Positions 22,775 through 33,283 are shown, counted from the stretch's first letter. The stretch is DNA of 64,000 nt from Diogma glabrata (GCA_963693315.1 OY856188.1:149561197-149625196), one strand, 5' to 3'. Notes: generated from the sequence alone by a model not told the origin. A program made the numbers and translations.

Positions 22775-23382
22775 AAGTCAATTTATTGCTATATTTTTGG
22801 TTAGAAAATATAGACAATTTTTTGGGGAATTTCTAGCGATAGCAATAAATTGACTTTACGTCAGATATTACGTTTCGCATTGATTGACAACAATGAATAA
22901 TGACTTTACACTCATGACTTGGGATGTTGATTAGAATGTTGACTTAGATGTTGACGAAATATTCTCTCATCCTATGAATTCATACATCGTAATATCTAGA
23001 AATTTAATACGAAAAATCCCAAAGAAATGCAATTTCCAATATGTAATCATAGATGAAAAATTCAACTTAAGTAAATATGAAAAATGATGAAGTTTCAATT
23101 TAGAAATTACCTGAACATCAAAATAAAAATATGGTTAGGTAAGACACACGGGATTTGAACATGTGTCTCTGATGAATGTAGTTTGAATCCTGAAACGAAA
23201 CACAAAAAAAAGTTTTTCTGAAGGAATTTTAGAGAAAATGAAAAGTTATCTCGAATTGCAAAATTCAAGTGATTTCCAATATGTACTTAAGCTTAATTGT
23301 TCACAAAAAACCCATCCAAATTAAAAATTCCCCTAAAAATTGTCTATATTTCCTAACCAAAAATACAGCAATAAATTGACTT
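22775..23382. mobile_element. TIR element, about 57-bp inverted ends
   Basis: Left end AAGTCAATTTATTGCTATAT is repeated inverted at the right end (about 23327-23382, through CAATAAATTGACTT), with the matching arm continuing through TTGGTTAGAAAATATAGAC. About 608 bp, non-coding. The left terminal sequence is also repeated inverted at 22841-22856, making a small hairpin at that end. Confidence 0.6.
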
Positions 23383-23538
23383 TACGTCAGATATTAAGTT
23401 TCGTATTGATTGACAACAATCAATAATGACTTTACACTCATGACTTGGGATGTTGACTTGGATGTTGACGAAATATTTTCTCATCCTATGAATTCATACA
23501 TCGTAATATCTAGAAATTTAATACAAAAAATCCCAAAG
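22842..23538 (+). repeat. Direct duplication (22842-23024 and 23368-23538)
   Basis: Two direct copies of about 175 bp share GACTTTACGTCAGATATTA, GATTGACAACAAT, CTCATGACTTGGGATGTTG and TACATCGTAATATCTAGAA. The first copy has an extra GATTAGAATGTT-type segment. The first copy lies within the TIR element 22775-23382; the second starts inside its right arm and runs past it. Confidence 0.75.
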
Positions 23539-23968
23539 TTTTTTATATATTCTAACATGACTGGTTTTATTTAACATTTTAGTTTAGGAAATAATTTACG
23601 TGTGTTTAATTGATTTGAATAATTTTAATATTATTTGCATACAAAATTATGTGCGAAAGAAATTTTTTAGTGATTGTTATAACAACAATATCTTTAAAGC
23701 TTTCAATAATTAATTTTAGTGATATAAAAAAATTATTATATTTTTTAATATTTTTCTTTATTTATTCTTGTTTCTAGTCTTGTTTCATGTCGATTTATCG
23801 ATATATTTTAACTTAATTTTTCGTAATAATGAGAAAATTATGGAAAATTAGTATTATTTTCTACACATAATTCAAATATTTAAATTTTTTGATATCCGAA
23901 TTTCGGTCTTTTAAATTGTATTATTAAAAAAATGCGAAAAATGGTGTTTCATTAACATTTCATACATG
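23539..23968. other. No gene recognised
   Basis: AT-rich, no supported feature. Confidence 0.4.
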
Positions 23969-24295
23969 CTAAAATCAAATATGTTTGTGATACTTATAAA
24001 AAAATTTATCAACAACGACTGAATAGTCAATTCAAATACGGAGTTGTTTGATTCTATCACAAACGTATTCACTATTACTATTTTTACTTTTAGTCTAATT
24101 TTTAATTTACCACGTTTGTAGTCAATTGAAAATGAAATCAAGCACTGTTGCTCGAAAATCATAGTTGACTCAACTACAAACATGGTTAAATCAAATATGT
24201 TTGTGATACTTATGAAAAAATATATCAACAACGGTTAAATTGTTAATTTAAATACGGAGCGTTGGTTGCTTCAATCACAAACGTATTTAATTCCC
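23969..24295 (+). repeat. Direct duplication, period about 217 bp
   Basis: Copies at about 23969-24075 and 24187-24292 share AAATCAAATATGTTTGTGAT, TATCAACAACG and ATCACAAACGTATT. Each copy also carries an internal inverted word (TTTGTGAT and ATCACAAA), so a unit can fold on itself. Confidence 0.65.
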
Positions 24296-25120
24296 CAATT
24301 TTCACTTAATGTTCGATTAACAATGCAACATGTTTGAATCAACCAAGATTTTTTCTTTCGGTGTATAAGCTAAAACTATGTAATTGAATTTGTTTAAAAA
24401 TTAAACAAAAAACATATGTTTTCAAAATAAGTATTATTACTCTAAAAAAAACCACCAGGGGTTTTTGAAAGTATTACCCAAAAAACCCCGAGTGGGTTTT
24501 TTAGGTTACCACACTGGGTAAAAGCCGACCCTGAATTTAACTAATTTAAAACTGTTTTAAAATATAAACTGTGACGCTTTTCGGATATAAATATAGATCT
24601 TCAATAATAGTTTTATTATTTTTTTATAATATATATTTTTTAATTAATTAATAACAAATTTATTTATTATTTTTATTATTATTTTACAATATGTATTTAT
24701 TATTTTTCTTTTTAGGTAATTTTTGTGTGAAATTTCTAAAACCATGGCATGTTTATTGACTAACAGAAAACAGTTTTAGGAAAATTAAAACTAGAAAATT
24801 AAAATTAAAACGAGTAAAAACAAGTAAATTATTCAGATAAGATAATTTTTATTATTAGTTTTTTATGTTTGTGTTCGTTAATATGTATTTTGTACGAGTA
24901 AACCTCTACGCATGCACTTTTACGATTCAAAAATTGTGCGTAAAGCAGGCCTTTTTTCTTATTGAAATAACAATGCCTAAAATTGAAATAACAATGCCTA
25001 AAGTTATTATTATTACAATTATTTCGAAAAACTACTTGGATAAAATAATTTTCTAAAAAAATATTTTACTATTTTGTGAAAATATATGTATTTCTATTTA
25101 TGCAACAAATAATACAGAAT
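24296..25120. other. No gene recognised
   Basis: AT-rich. A small inverted repeat at about 24478-24510 (CCCAAAAAACCCC with GGGTTTTTT) is the only structure. A 22-base word (AAATTGAAATAACAATGCCT type) is doubled at about 24970-25000. Confidence 0.4.
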
Positions 25121-25258
25121 CTTACTCGTACAAAAAATCTTGTATGCAATTTGGGCATAAAGTATCATTTTTGCTTTCGAGTGATTGTTTCTCTCGGCTA
25201 ACGCCTCGAGCAACAATTTCACTCTTAAGCGGAAAAGACATACTTTACGCCCTTAATA
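25121..25258. repeat. Palindromic repeat with CTCGGCTAACGCCTCGAG core
   Basis: Arms GGGCATAAAGTATCATTTTTGC-like (left) and GCGGAAAAGACATACTTTACGC-like (right) flank CTCTCGGCTAACGCCTCGAG. The layout is that of the CG-core repeats near 10 kb, but the sequence is closer to the core inside family A. Confidence 0.6.
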
Positions 25259-25373
25259 CATAAATAGCTATTTTGTAACACATGCACAAAAAATACCCAA
25301 TTTTGTTCTAAAAGAAAATAAACGAAAAATATATATGTGGCATATATGCCTATAGAAAATAATTTTAATTTTT

Positions 25374-25869
25374 CGAAATAGTACATTATGATGCTAGGAG
25401 GTAAAGCTAAAGATTTTGGACGGATGTGGAGTTTGCAAATCGAGGCGCTAGCCGAGATTTGCACCCACATTAAGTCCAAAATAGCTTACGTCCGTGCATC
25501 ATATACTATTTTTTATTCGCCGCAAGCAAAATATTTTAAGAAAAGTTGTTTATTCTAAATTAAAATTATAAATTTTCATAAATTTTAAAATAAAGATATG
25601 TGGAACAAGTAACCTTTGAAAAAATATTTAATATTTTTTCCAAATTCTATGACAACATATGATAACAACTATTTTAATTGGATAATGAAATTTTGAATTT
25701 GTCGGGTTGCTTTGATAAAAAAATTTATTTTTCATAGAATTTAAACAAATACAAATGCTTTTTACTTTTTTGGACGTAGCTATGACGACAAAATAAATAG
25801 TTGAAAAGTGATACTTTAAAGCCGCAAATCACAGTAATAAAGTAACACTTTAATATATAGGCGAATAAA
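25374..25869 (-). repeat. Repeat family A, inverted copy
   Basis: Reverse complement of 400-909 with the palindromic core at 25380-25505 (GGCGCTAGCCGAGATTTGC) and the ATAGGCGAATAAAAAAGTA end at about 25856-25874. Confidence 0.8.
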
Positions 25870-26164
25870 AAAGTATTTTTCTTGATTGAATATGACATAA
25901 TTTGAGTTGTGTGTTTGTAATATTATATTACTTGGATAATTATTTACAACATACAACTGCTGACTTTTCCCACTTGTTTTTAAAGCTTGTTGGCATCATA
26001 CAGGCTTCGTTCATTAGTCACTTTTAATGACACTTTGAAAAAAAAAAAGATTTGAATGACAAAAAACTGATTAGTTTTTGGGCGTAATCGGGATAAGTGG
26101 TGGGGGCCTCCCGAGCACCTGTTTATTTGAAACTTCAATAACATCAGCTCCTGATATTTGATTT
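25870..26164. other. No gene recognised
   Basis: No supported frame. The part from 26095 (GGGGGCCTCCCGAGCACCTG) resembles 22345-22370. Confidence 0.4.
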
Positions 26165-26492
26165 TGATTAAACTTGGTAAATATGTTTAGAGTATGACGG
26201 TTCTGAATTTCATATTCCGGTTATTAGTGAAATTAATAATCCAATTTCGACAACATAAGAGGATTGATTGAATGTCAATGTTAATTCAATTCATCTATAT
26301 CTTCAAAGTTTCAAGCCTGAAATATGTAAATATCTGAAATATGTAAACATGTTTAGAGTATGATTTGTAACGGTTCTGAATTCCAACTTCCGGTGAATAG
26401 CGAAATTAATAATCCAATTTCGACAACATAAGAGGATTGGATGTCAATGTTAATTCAGTTCATCTATATCTTCAAAGCTTCAAGCCTGATAT
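26165..26492 (+). repeat. Direct duplication, period about 174 bp
   Basis: Copies at about 26170-26318 and 26344-26492 share ATGTTTAGAGTATGA, CCAATTTCGACAACATAAG and TATATCTTCAAAG. The copies differ by a few small indels only. Confidence 0.75.
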
Positions 26493-26790
26493 TCTCTTCT
26501 TAACTGAAACGATTATCAGTGACCGAGCTGTAAATCTAGATTGTAGTAAATACCTTTCTCCTCATTATGAACTTGAATCCTTATTTTAATAAAAACGTTG
26601 GTGTTTATGTATGTATTAGAAATATCATTCATAAAAATTTTGAATTCAAAAATTCAAAATACCACAACAGCATATTCCTTTAGATTTGTTGTTCTAATCA
26701 AACAATGTCCAATCAACTTTGAACTGTATCGCTCGTCTAATTCGCCTGAGAATATCAACCCGAGGTTTGCCTTAGTACGGATCAGGCATT
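26493..26790 (+). pseudogene. LINE endonuclease fragment (5' piece)
   Basis: Short runs in different frames spell the apurinic endonuclease-like domain of a LINE: DILFLTETIISDRAV (the TET box), then NVGVYVCIRNIIHKN, then a run ending CPINFELYRSSNSPENINPR, which is the usual Y-R-S-P-N-S-P-E-like motif. Frameshifts and stops lie between these. The rest of the endonuclease and the linker resume at 29940, on the far side of a block of inserted repeats. Confidence 0.65.
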
Positions 26791-27034
26791 GGTAAGGCAG
26801 TGTGATTGGGCCATGATGTGCAATGTTTTTCCCTATCAGGTCCTGGATTTGGGATAACCGGATCAGCAGATCCTGATTGGGGATCCGGACCAGGCCCTGC
26901 TATATAATTATATATATAAATTAATTGAAATAAAATAAAACTGTTACAATGGAAAAATTTAAAACATATAACACCCTAATCACACACATTTCAACTCACC
27001 CATAGATGAAACGATTTTATTTTAACTGTATTTA
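26791..27034. repeat. Left member of an inverted flank pair
   Basis: Words such as CCTATCAGGTCCTGGATTTG and GATCCGGACCAGGCC are loosely mirrored at about 29840-29935 (CAGGCCCGGAACAGGACCTG), suggesting an outer palindromic element surrounding the TIR element 27035-29705. The match is imperfect. Confidence 0.35.
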
Positions 27035-27604
27035 GGGTGGGGCGATTTGTATGGAAGGGAAAAAAATCTTCATGGGCCCCTCGCGATTCTGATTCCTGGT
27101 GCTGTTCTGAGCAAAAAAGTCCACCAGACCATATGTCTACGGTGAAAATCGAGCTTGCGAATTTTTGTTTGAAGTTTTTTTGTCGCAATTTATGTTTTGT
27201 GAAAACTTGCAAATTTTCTTAGGCTCATATATCGTAAACCATTTAGAATTTTTATATAAATAAAATAAGTAAATTGTAGCTCTTGACCTCAGCTACAAAT
27301 TTTTGAATAAACAAACCGAAAAAAATCACATCTTCATGACCAAAAACACGAAAATGCCAAAAAGTTGCCATTTTTTACACTGTTTTTTACCGTTTTGAGG
27401 CCATAGCAGCCAAACCGCAGAAAATTAAAACTAATAATCTGCTAAAAAATTGTAGCCAATTAAATATTTAACAATTTTCTATGGTATACTAACCACATTT
27501 GAACATTTCTTTATGCAGTTTTTGTCCTGCAAAAGTGAAAATTTATCGCGAAAATACTGAAAAAATACCATTTTTAGTTGTATATAATTTAAACTCATCA
27601 AAAA

Positions 27605-27838
27605 CGTTCTGTTTGTTATTTTACTTCGGTATGAAAGACCTAAGTATTACATTCATGAGCTAAAAGTGAAATTCTTACCACCACTTTTTGGCATTTGTCG
27701 ACGTTTTAGGACCTACTGATTCTAAAAAAGCAAAAAAAAAATGTATGTCTGCCTGCCGGCCGGCCGTCACAACCTACGAAATCTAGAAAACCGCTGAACA
27801 GATTTCAAAAATTTTTTTTCTAAAAATAGGTTTACTCA
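27605..27838 (-). repeat. Dispersed repeat family H, inverted copy
   Basis: Reverse complement of 9430-9662: ATTCATGAGCTAAAAGTG, TTTAGGACCTACTGATTC and a GC-rich CTGCCGGCCGGCCGTCAC run. Lies directly beside the end of the family E copy. Confidence 0.7.
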
Positions 27839-27865
27839 ATGGGAAGAGCCAAAAGGACGATGTGT

Positions 27866-29060
27866 TCGATAACTGTACCGGAAGTGTGTCAAAAAAATTG
27901 TCAAGTGTGTCAAAACAAGGAAATTTGCATATTTTTTGCTTAAAAAACGTTCATTTTAAGTGATTGGATTGGTATGTGAAACCAAAATCTAGATTATTGC
28001 ATTATAAGTTTGTCAAAAAAATGTTGTCAAGTGTGTCAAAAGAAAGATTTTTATTTATTTTTTTGGAACAAAATAAAATTAATAATTTGTATGACATGAA
28101 CATTTATTATTACTATAGAGAATTATGGCATTATAAGTTGGTCAAAAAATTGTGGTCAGTGTGTCAATAGAAACATTTTCATTTAAATTTTTAGCCAATT
28201 TTTTGGAAAAAAAAATGTAGCTGTTTTTATGACGTAAATGTAATTGAAAATGAAATTGGACATGGAAATTTTTTAATTTGTTATAGCTTTTGAAATTTTT
28301 TTTGGAATTTTGAAAAAAGTTTGTATTTTTGATTTTGTAATAATTTTTGCAAAATTTTTTTGAATATGGCAAAAGTTTTAATTTTTGATTTTGTTATAAT
28401 TTTTGCAATATTTTTTGAATTTTGAAAAAAAAAATAGAATTTTTGAATTTGTGAATTTGTGAATTTTATATATATATTTTTAGAATTTTGAAAAAAGTTT
28501 CAATTTTTGATTTTGTAAGAATTTTTGGAATATTTTTTGAATTTTGAAAAAAGAAATGGAATTTTTGAATTTTATATATATATTTTCAGAATTTTGAAAA
28601 AAAACAATTTTTGATTTCGTAAGAATTTTTGGAATATTTTTAGAATTTTAAATTTTTGATCTTATTATAATTTTTGTAATTTTGAAAAAAGTTTGATATG
28701 ATATTGTTTTAATTTTTGAGTTTGATATTGTTTTAATTTTTGCAATATTTTTAGAATTTTGGAAAAAGTTTGAATTTTTGAATTTGCAAGAAGATATTAT
28801 TAGAATTTAGAAAAAGTTTAAATATTTTATTTTATTACAATTTTTGAAATAATTTTGGGATTTTGAAAAAAGTTAGTGTTATTGATTTTGTTATAATTTT
28901 TGCAATATTATTTGAATTTTTGAAAAAAGTTTTAATCTTTGATTTTGTAATATTTTTTGGAATATTTTTAGAATTTTGAAAAAAGTTTGATTTATTTAAT
29001 TTTTACAATATTTTTGGAATTTTGAAAATATGAATTTGTAATTTTGTAATATTTTCTCGA
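27866..29060 (-). repeat. Composite repeat family E, inverted copy within TIR element
   Basis: Starts with GTGTTCGATAACTGTACCGG, the reverse complement of the right end at 5150-5180, then about two 138-bp units (27890-28200), then the 55-bp array (28240-29060). It lies wholly inside the element 27035-29705, so it was either inserted there or is part of that element's own body. Confidence 0.75.
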
Positions 29061-29384
29061 AATACTAATTATAAAATTTATTATATTTATTATAAAATTT
29101 ATAATATTTATTATAATCATAATTATAATAATTATAATGTATAATATTTATTATAAAAGTAAAAAAAAGTGCAAAAACAATATATTTTAATCAAATTCTA
29201 TGTTAGTTGACGGTTATGCAGTTGATGCTCGCTTCAGGGACTTCCATTGAAGTTGACGGTTATGATGTTCGCTTCAGGGACCCCTAGTATGAGAGTCTGA
29301 AAACATAGCCTCAAATACAATTTTTACCCAGAAATGGTGTCAACAAATTTAACAAATGTCTGTTTTAGGATGAATTCAGAATCT
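29061..29384. other. No gene; AT repeats
   Basis: ATAATATTTATTATAA-type simple repeats (29070-29160), then a short direct doubling of GTTGACGGTTATG at about 29207 and 29251. Interior of the long-TIR element. Confidence 0.45.
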
Positions 29385-29705
29385 AGATTTTTTGGCATTT
29401 TCGTGTTTTTGGTCATGAAGATGTGATTTTGTTCGGTTTGTTTATTTAGCAAATTTGTAGCTGAGGTCAATAACTACAATTTACTAATTTTATTCATGGT
29501 AAAATTCCAAATGGTTTACGAGATATGAGCCTAAGAACATTTGGAAGTTTTCACAAAACATAAATTGCGACAAAAAAACTTCAAACAAAAATTCGCAAGC
29601 TCGATTTTTACCGTAGACATATGGTCTAGAGGACTTTTTTGCTCAGAACAACTCCAGGAATCAGAATCGCGAGGGGCCCATGAAGATTTTTAAATCGCCC
29701 CACTC

Positions 29706-29935
29706 TAGTATATATATTTTAACTATATATTTCCTAATAAGGAAATCGCATGTAATTTCTGATTAGCTAGGGCAAACTCTAGTTAGGTATTTTCTATCAA
29801 GCCCTAATCAAATTGCCCAGGTAGGGGTCAAATAAGAAAAACCAAATCAAGGCCGGATATATTCAAATAAGGTTAACCCTGAATGGGTATTGTAAATCAG
29901 GCCCGGAACAGGACCTGATCACGACCTGAGCTATT
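29706..29935. repeat. Right member of inverted flank pair
   Basis: Counterpart of 26791-27034, with CAGGCCCGGAACAGGACCTG near 29900. It separates the TIR element from the second piece of the LINE. Confidence 0.35.
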
Positions 29936-29939
29936 TGCT

Positions 29940-30335
29940 GTTTAACATAATTACCTACATTATATTCCTGGACGAAGTAGTAACTTACTTGATTTAATTT
30001 TGATAAATGAACCTTACTTGATACAATTTAAAGTATCATAGCCTGTAAGGGGTTCAAATTATAATTTGATTTCTACACAATTAAATATACGAATTCCAAA
30101 ATAATTTAAATTTAATTCTCATCTTGCTTGGTACTGTAAAACTGCGGATTAACAGGGTCTTAGAGCAGTTTCCTTGGAAACGTAACTGTCTTACCGGTCA
30201 AGACCCTAACATAGCTGCGATAATTTTTTCAGATGCTTTTATTGAGGGTATGCGCATATTTATTCCAATTAATCACAAAAGTTTGAAAGCATTAATGAAA
30301 AATTCAATAGTACCGCTTATAGTACTGATTTTTAA
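29940..30335 (+). pseudogene. LINE endonuclease end and linker (3' piece)
   Basis: Continues the LINE broken at about 26790. Pieces in shifted frames read as the end of the endonuclease (SNLLDLILINEPYLIQF) and the linker before RT. The open stretch at 30124-30411 has RVLEQFPWKRNCLTGQDPN and AFIEGMRIFIPINHKS, equivalent to the linker seen at the start of the LINE at 1690. RT itself is absent. About 70-80 residues between the two pieces are missing, so this is not a clean interruption. Confidence 0.6.
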
Positions 30336-30469
30336 TTTAATTTTCGTGCCGTTCAAAATATTTTTTCGCCATATTTACCAAACATTGATTGGTCTTCTAA
30401 ATTTAATTTAACATAAAAATTTGAACTGTCTTGATATTTTTTATAACTTGCATACAGAAAGTAGCTTTA

Positions 30470-30530
30470 TCAGTATATTATCATACCAAGGGGATTTGAA
30501 AAATATCCTCTTGGTATGATAATATACTGA
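30470..30530. repeat. 25-bp near-perfect hairpin, 11-base loop
   Basis: TCAGTATATTATCATACCAA at 30470-30489 plus GGGGA pairs with TCCTCTTGGTATGATAATAT plus ACTGA at 30506-30530, with one non-Watson-Crick position. The size and stem quality are those of a small MITE end or a hairpin RNA precursor. The 11-base loop and the flanks give no further support for a microRNA. Confidence 0.5.
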
Positions 30531-30693
30531 TTAATCTCAAAAAAATAAAACAACAGAGCATACTACAACATGTTTAGAAAAAGAACAAAGGATAACTCTG
30601 AACTCTTCATTTTGACGCAGAATAATGCAAAGCCTGCTTCTGTGAGGCATCAAATTACATCAACTTACAGTTAGATTTTATGTGATTTAAATT

Positions 30694-31550
30694 TTATCCC
30701 AGTGGATGTCGGAGACTTGAGTAGTTCATATTACTATATAGTTGCTTCGTATTTTTTTCGATGGTTTTCCTAGGGTTTTCGATGTCTTTGTACGTAATAA
30801 TAATTGTATTTTTGTCTTTACTCATGATCTTCAGACTAATGCTTTTAAAATGCATTATTCCTGTTTTTCAGTTTTGAGTTGACTTGATGTGCAGGACCAA
30901 TAACATTTTTTAGTGGACCGAACGAGACTACAAACAGTTTCAAATTGTTTGCCGTAAGAGTAAGCATGTTGTCATTGCCAATGTTTAGTGTGGTATTCAC
31001 CTCCTTCATCCATGTAGTGAAAAGTGTGAAATGTGACTTTTGTGTGGAATATGACCGTTCATGCAAAGTATTTAGATAAGCATTCAGTATATTGGTGAGT
31101 TTTTGCAGATTTTTTAACAAGTAACGTACAGTCGTTTGCATATGACGGGATAGTTATTCTGATGATGGAGTAGGTAAACTACTAAAATAAAGATTAAATA
31201 ATAATGGATAGATTTAGTCGCCAAACTCCACCTGGTGTTTGGCGACCTCTAATGTAGTTTCACAAGCAGCGTGTTATTAAACCAGCCAGATTTTATTTAA
31301 AATGTCATTTACATGTGGTTCCGTGTGTGGCACTAATCTATCTATAAAATGCTTTTGATATGTCGGTTTCGAAGATTGTAATGTTGGTTCGGAACCAGAT
31401 TGCAGAACCTTATCAAGAGCCAGGAGAACAGAAGTTTTAAAATCAGTTTAGCAACCGAAGAGAGAATGAATATCGGCCTGTATGACTTTGATTTTGTTCA
31501 AAATATCGGTTGGATAAGATGTCATAACCATACCTTGAGATTTGGAATGA
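30694..31550 (-). pseudogene. Decayed coding-like region, unknown family
   Basis: One minus-strand frame reads from about 31550 to 30845 with only about five stops in 235 codons. It contains continuous protein-like runs such as MVMTSYPTDILNKIKVIQAD, LLALDKVLQSGSEPTLQSS and, as a clean 98-codon stretch (31141-30845), MQTTVRYLLKNLQKLTNILN followed by a threonine-rich part and FVVSFGPLKNVIGPAHQ. A second, overlapping frame (30855-30694, 53 codons) has MSKDKNTIIITYKDIENPRK. I recognise no transposon domain in it. The pattern (a long frame, few stops, no introns) fits either an integrated viral gene or an unfamiliar transposon gene. Function is not assigned. Confidence 0.4.
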
Positions 31551-31799
31551 TATTTACTGTTTATAACCCTATAATCTGACCGCTCAATCTACCAATTATT
31601 TATTTTGTTTCGAGATTTTTTTCCTATTTGAAATTCTTTACGAAGAAATTTTTAGCAGAGTAATTTGTTTATCAGTGCGAATAACTTAAAAAGTCGGACA
31701 AATGCGAATATAACTCGCTCGTCGAAGGTTTCGTGTATATGTATAACATTCTACGAGAATAGTTGTTCTCAAAAACACAATACATATTAGAAATAAAAT
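31551..31799. other. No gene recognised
   Basis: AT-rich spacer with no supported frame. Confidence 0.35.
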
Positions 31800-32475
31800 A
31801 AAAACCGTGCCTTCGCAAATTACAAGAAAAATAGTTTTGTACTGGAAAAAAATTCATCTTTCAAAGATGCATTTTTTTTCCCAGTACAAAACAAAACTAG
31901 TCAAGGTCAAAATTAATTTTTTTTTAATTTCCACTCTCAACCCCCTCCAAATGACATTTTAAATCATGAGCCAACCGCTATAGTTTTCATTCAACATTTC
32001 TTAGAGCCGTGAATTTTTTCTTTGTAATGTTTGAACTTAGGGACGGGAAAAAAAATTTTCACATTTTTGAACTGAAAACTGCTTTCGAAAATTACAAGAA
32101 AAATTATTTTGGACTAGAAAAAAATTGACCTTGTATATGACACTCGTCAAGGTCAAAAATAAATTTTTTTTCAAAATTTCCACACTCAAAAACAAAACTT
32201 TTCCTCCAAATAACATTTAAAATGGTGAGCCGACCGCTTTAGTTTTCATTCACTCTTGAAATTTCTTATAACCTTGATTTTTAAAAAATAATTTCTTTTG
32301 TAATATTCTAAGTGAAGGTGGTGAGGAGGGGAGGGAAGGTTTCATTTCACATTTTCGAAACTAAGTCGAGAATTGTGCGTTCGAAAATTATAAATAAAAT
32401 TGTTTTGGACTAGAAAAAAAATCGGCTTTCACATGACAACTCGTCATGTCAAAAATAATTTTTTTGTCAAAACAT
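31800..32475 (+). repeat. Tandem repeat, period about 270-295 bp
   Basis: About 2.3 units. ACTGGAAAAAAATTC, ACTAGAAAAAAATTG and ACTAGAAAAAAAATC stand at about 31842, 32114 and 32409. Each is preceded by TTACAAGAAAAAT-like sequence and followed by CTAGTCAAGGTCAAAA or GTCAAGGTCAAAA. Units one and two share TGAGCCAACCGCTATAGTTT with two differences. Confidence 0.7.
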
Positions 32476-32499
32476 CCACTCATATTATCTTAATATCTT

Positions 32500-32665
32500 G
32501 TTAATGAGATCAGTACAGTTGATCGCTTACGCTTATGATGTTGTGATCCTCGGCCAAACTGAAGCTGTTATGAGTGAGAACTGAGACTTTCAAGTCGCTT
32601 GAGAGTGGTGCTAAAGAACTTGATCTGCAGATCAATTACGATAAAATCAAACTTGTGTCAAGAAA
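32500..32665 (+). pseudogene. LINE RT fragment, altered YADD box
   Basis: A short piece of reverse transcriptase around the catalytic box: LIAYAYDVVILGQTEAVM is the usual IAYADDVVILG motif with the first aspartate changed to tyrosine. After a frameshift near 32583, FKSLESGAKELDLQINYDK continues as expected for this RT. Neither the palm upstream nor the thumb downstream is present. It differs clearly from the RT at 1722-3913, whose catalytic box is FADN, so it comes from another LINE clade. Confidence 0.65.
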
Positions 32666-32928
32666 GACTTTTAGACTAACTTTTCAATATAGAAAGTATT
32701 TGTTTCTGTTTAGTTTAACTTAAACAAACATGGTTGTTTGTTACATTTTCATCCAGCTATGATGGATATCCATTTACTGGAAATCTTAATAATATTCGGG
32801 CTATGTTTGAGCAACATATAGTACTAATACTACTTATCAGTGGTGGATATAATTAACATAAATATCATTACTAAAGATTATTATTTGTTATATTGATGTT
32901 TATAACATTATGTTGATCACATGTTATT
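32666..32928. other. No gene recognised
   Basis: AT-rich; no supported frame. Confidence 0.35.
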
Positions 32929-33174
32929 TTATGCAGGATATACGATAATAACGATCAACTTAATGTTATTTGGATTCTTACACCAAGTGCCAACGGCAAG
33001 CTGTGTAAATTGTATATCGATATTTTTGTATAAATGTTCACACATAACTTGGTGTGACTCCAAAGTTACACCCGCAATCCTGTAGTTTTCTTTGGTTTTT
33101 GTTAATGATATGTATTTAATGTACAGCTGCAAAGGCCCTTTGTTTAGAAAATCGCAAACTTTGGGTAGCGTCAA
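32929..33174 (-). CDS. Unknown coding-like open frame, 81 codons
   Basis: A minus-strand frame with balanced composition in an AT-rich setting: MTLPKVCDFLNKGPLQLYIK is followed by a segment with YRIAGVTLESHQVMCEHLYK and then LAVGTWCKNPNN. The frame stays open upstream of the first Met for a few codons, so the true start may lie elsewhere. It reads like part of a compact beta-rich protein. No family is recognised. It lies on the same strand as, and 1.4 kb from, the decayed frames at 30694-31550, so both could derive from one inserted sequence. That link is inference. Confidence 0.35.
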   Translation of the reverse strand: MTLPKVCDFLNKGPLQLYIKYISLTKTKENYRIAGVTLESHQVMCEHLYKNIDIQFTQLAVGTWCKNPNNIKLIVIIVYPA

Positions 33175-33281
33175 AAACCGTCGTATAAAATAAAAACACC
33201 AGTCATGTTAATGTTAAAACGCCTAGGAGTTATAAGGATAACATCACAAGAGAGTTTTTTATTTACTACCCTACACCCAGA
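33175..33281. other. Spacer
   Basis: Short spacer before the TIR element; contains the sequence upstream of the frame at 32929-33174. Confidence 0.3.
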
Positions 33282-33283
33282 GA

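Larger units (their letters stand above)
27035..29705. mobile_element. Long-TIR (foldback) element, TA target duplication
   Basis: A 2671-bp element whose ends GGGTGGGGCGATTTG and AAATCGCCCCACTC are inverted and flanked by TA at 27033-27034 and 29706-29707. The arms extend about 325 bp (27035-27363 and 29385-29705) and share CATGGGCCCCTCGCGATTC, ATGGTCTAGAGGAC-type and GCAATTTATGTTTTGTG words. The interior holds a family H copy and an inverted family E copy and no transposase. Confidence 0.8.

Noticed and set aside
26991..27222. Two overlapping frames on opposite strands at the edge of the long-TIR element
   Set aside because: They sit in the terminal inverted arm, whose other copy at 29.4-29.7 kb does not keep the frame open.
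30124..30411. 95-codon plus-strand frame as an independent gene
   Set aside because: Its first half is the LINE endonuclease-RT linker; the second half is AT-rich read-through.
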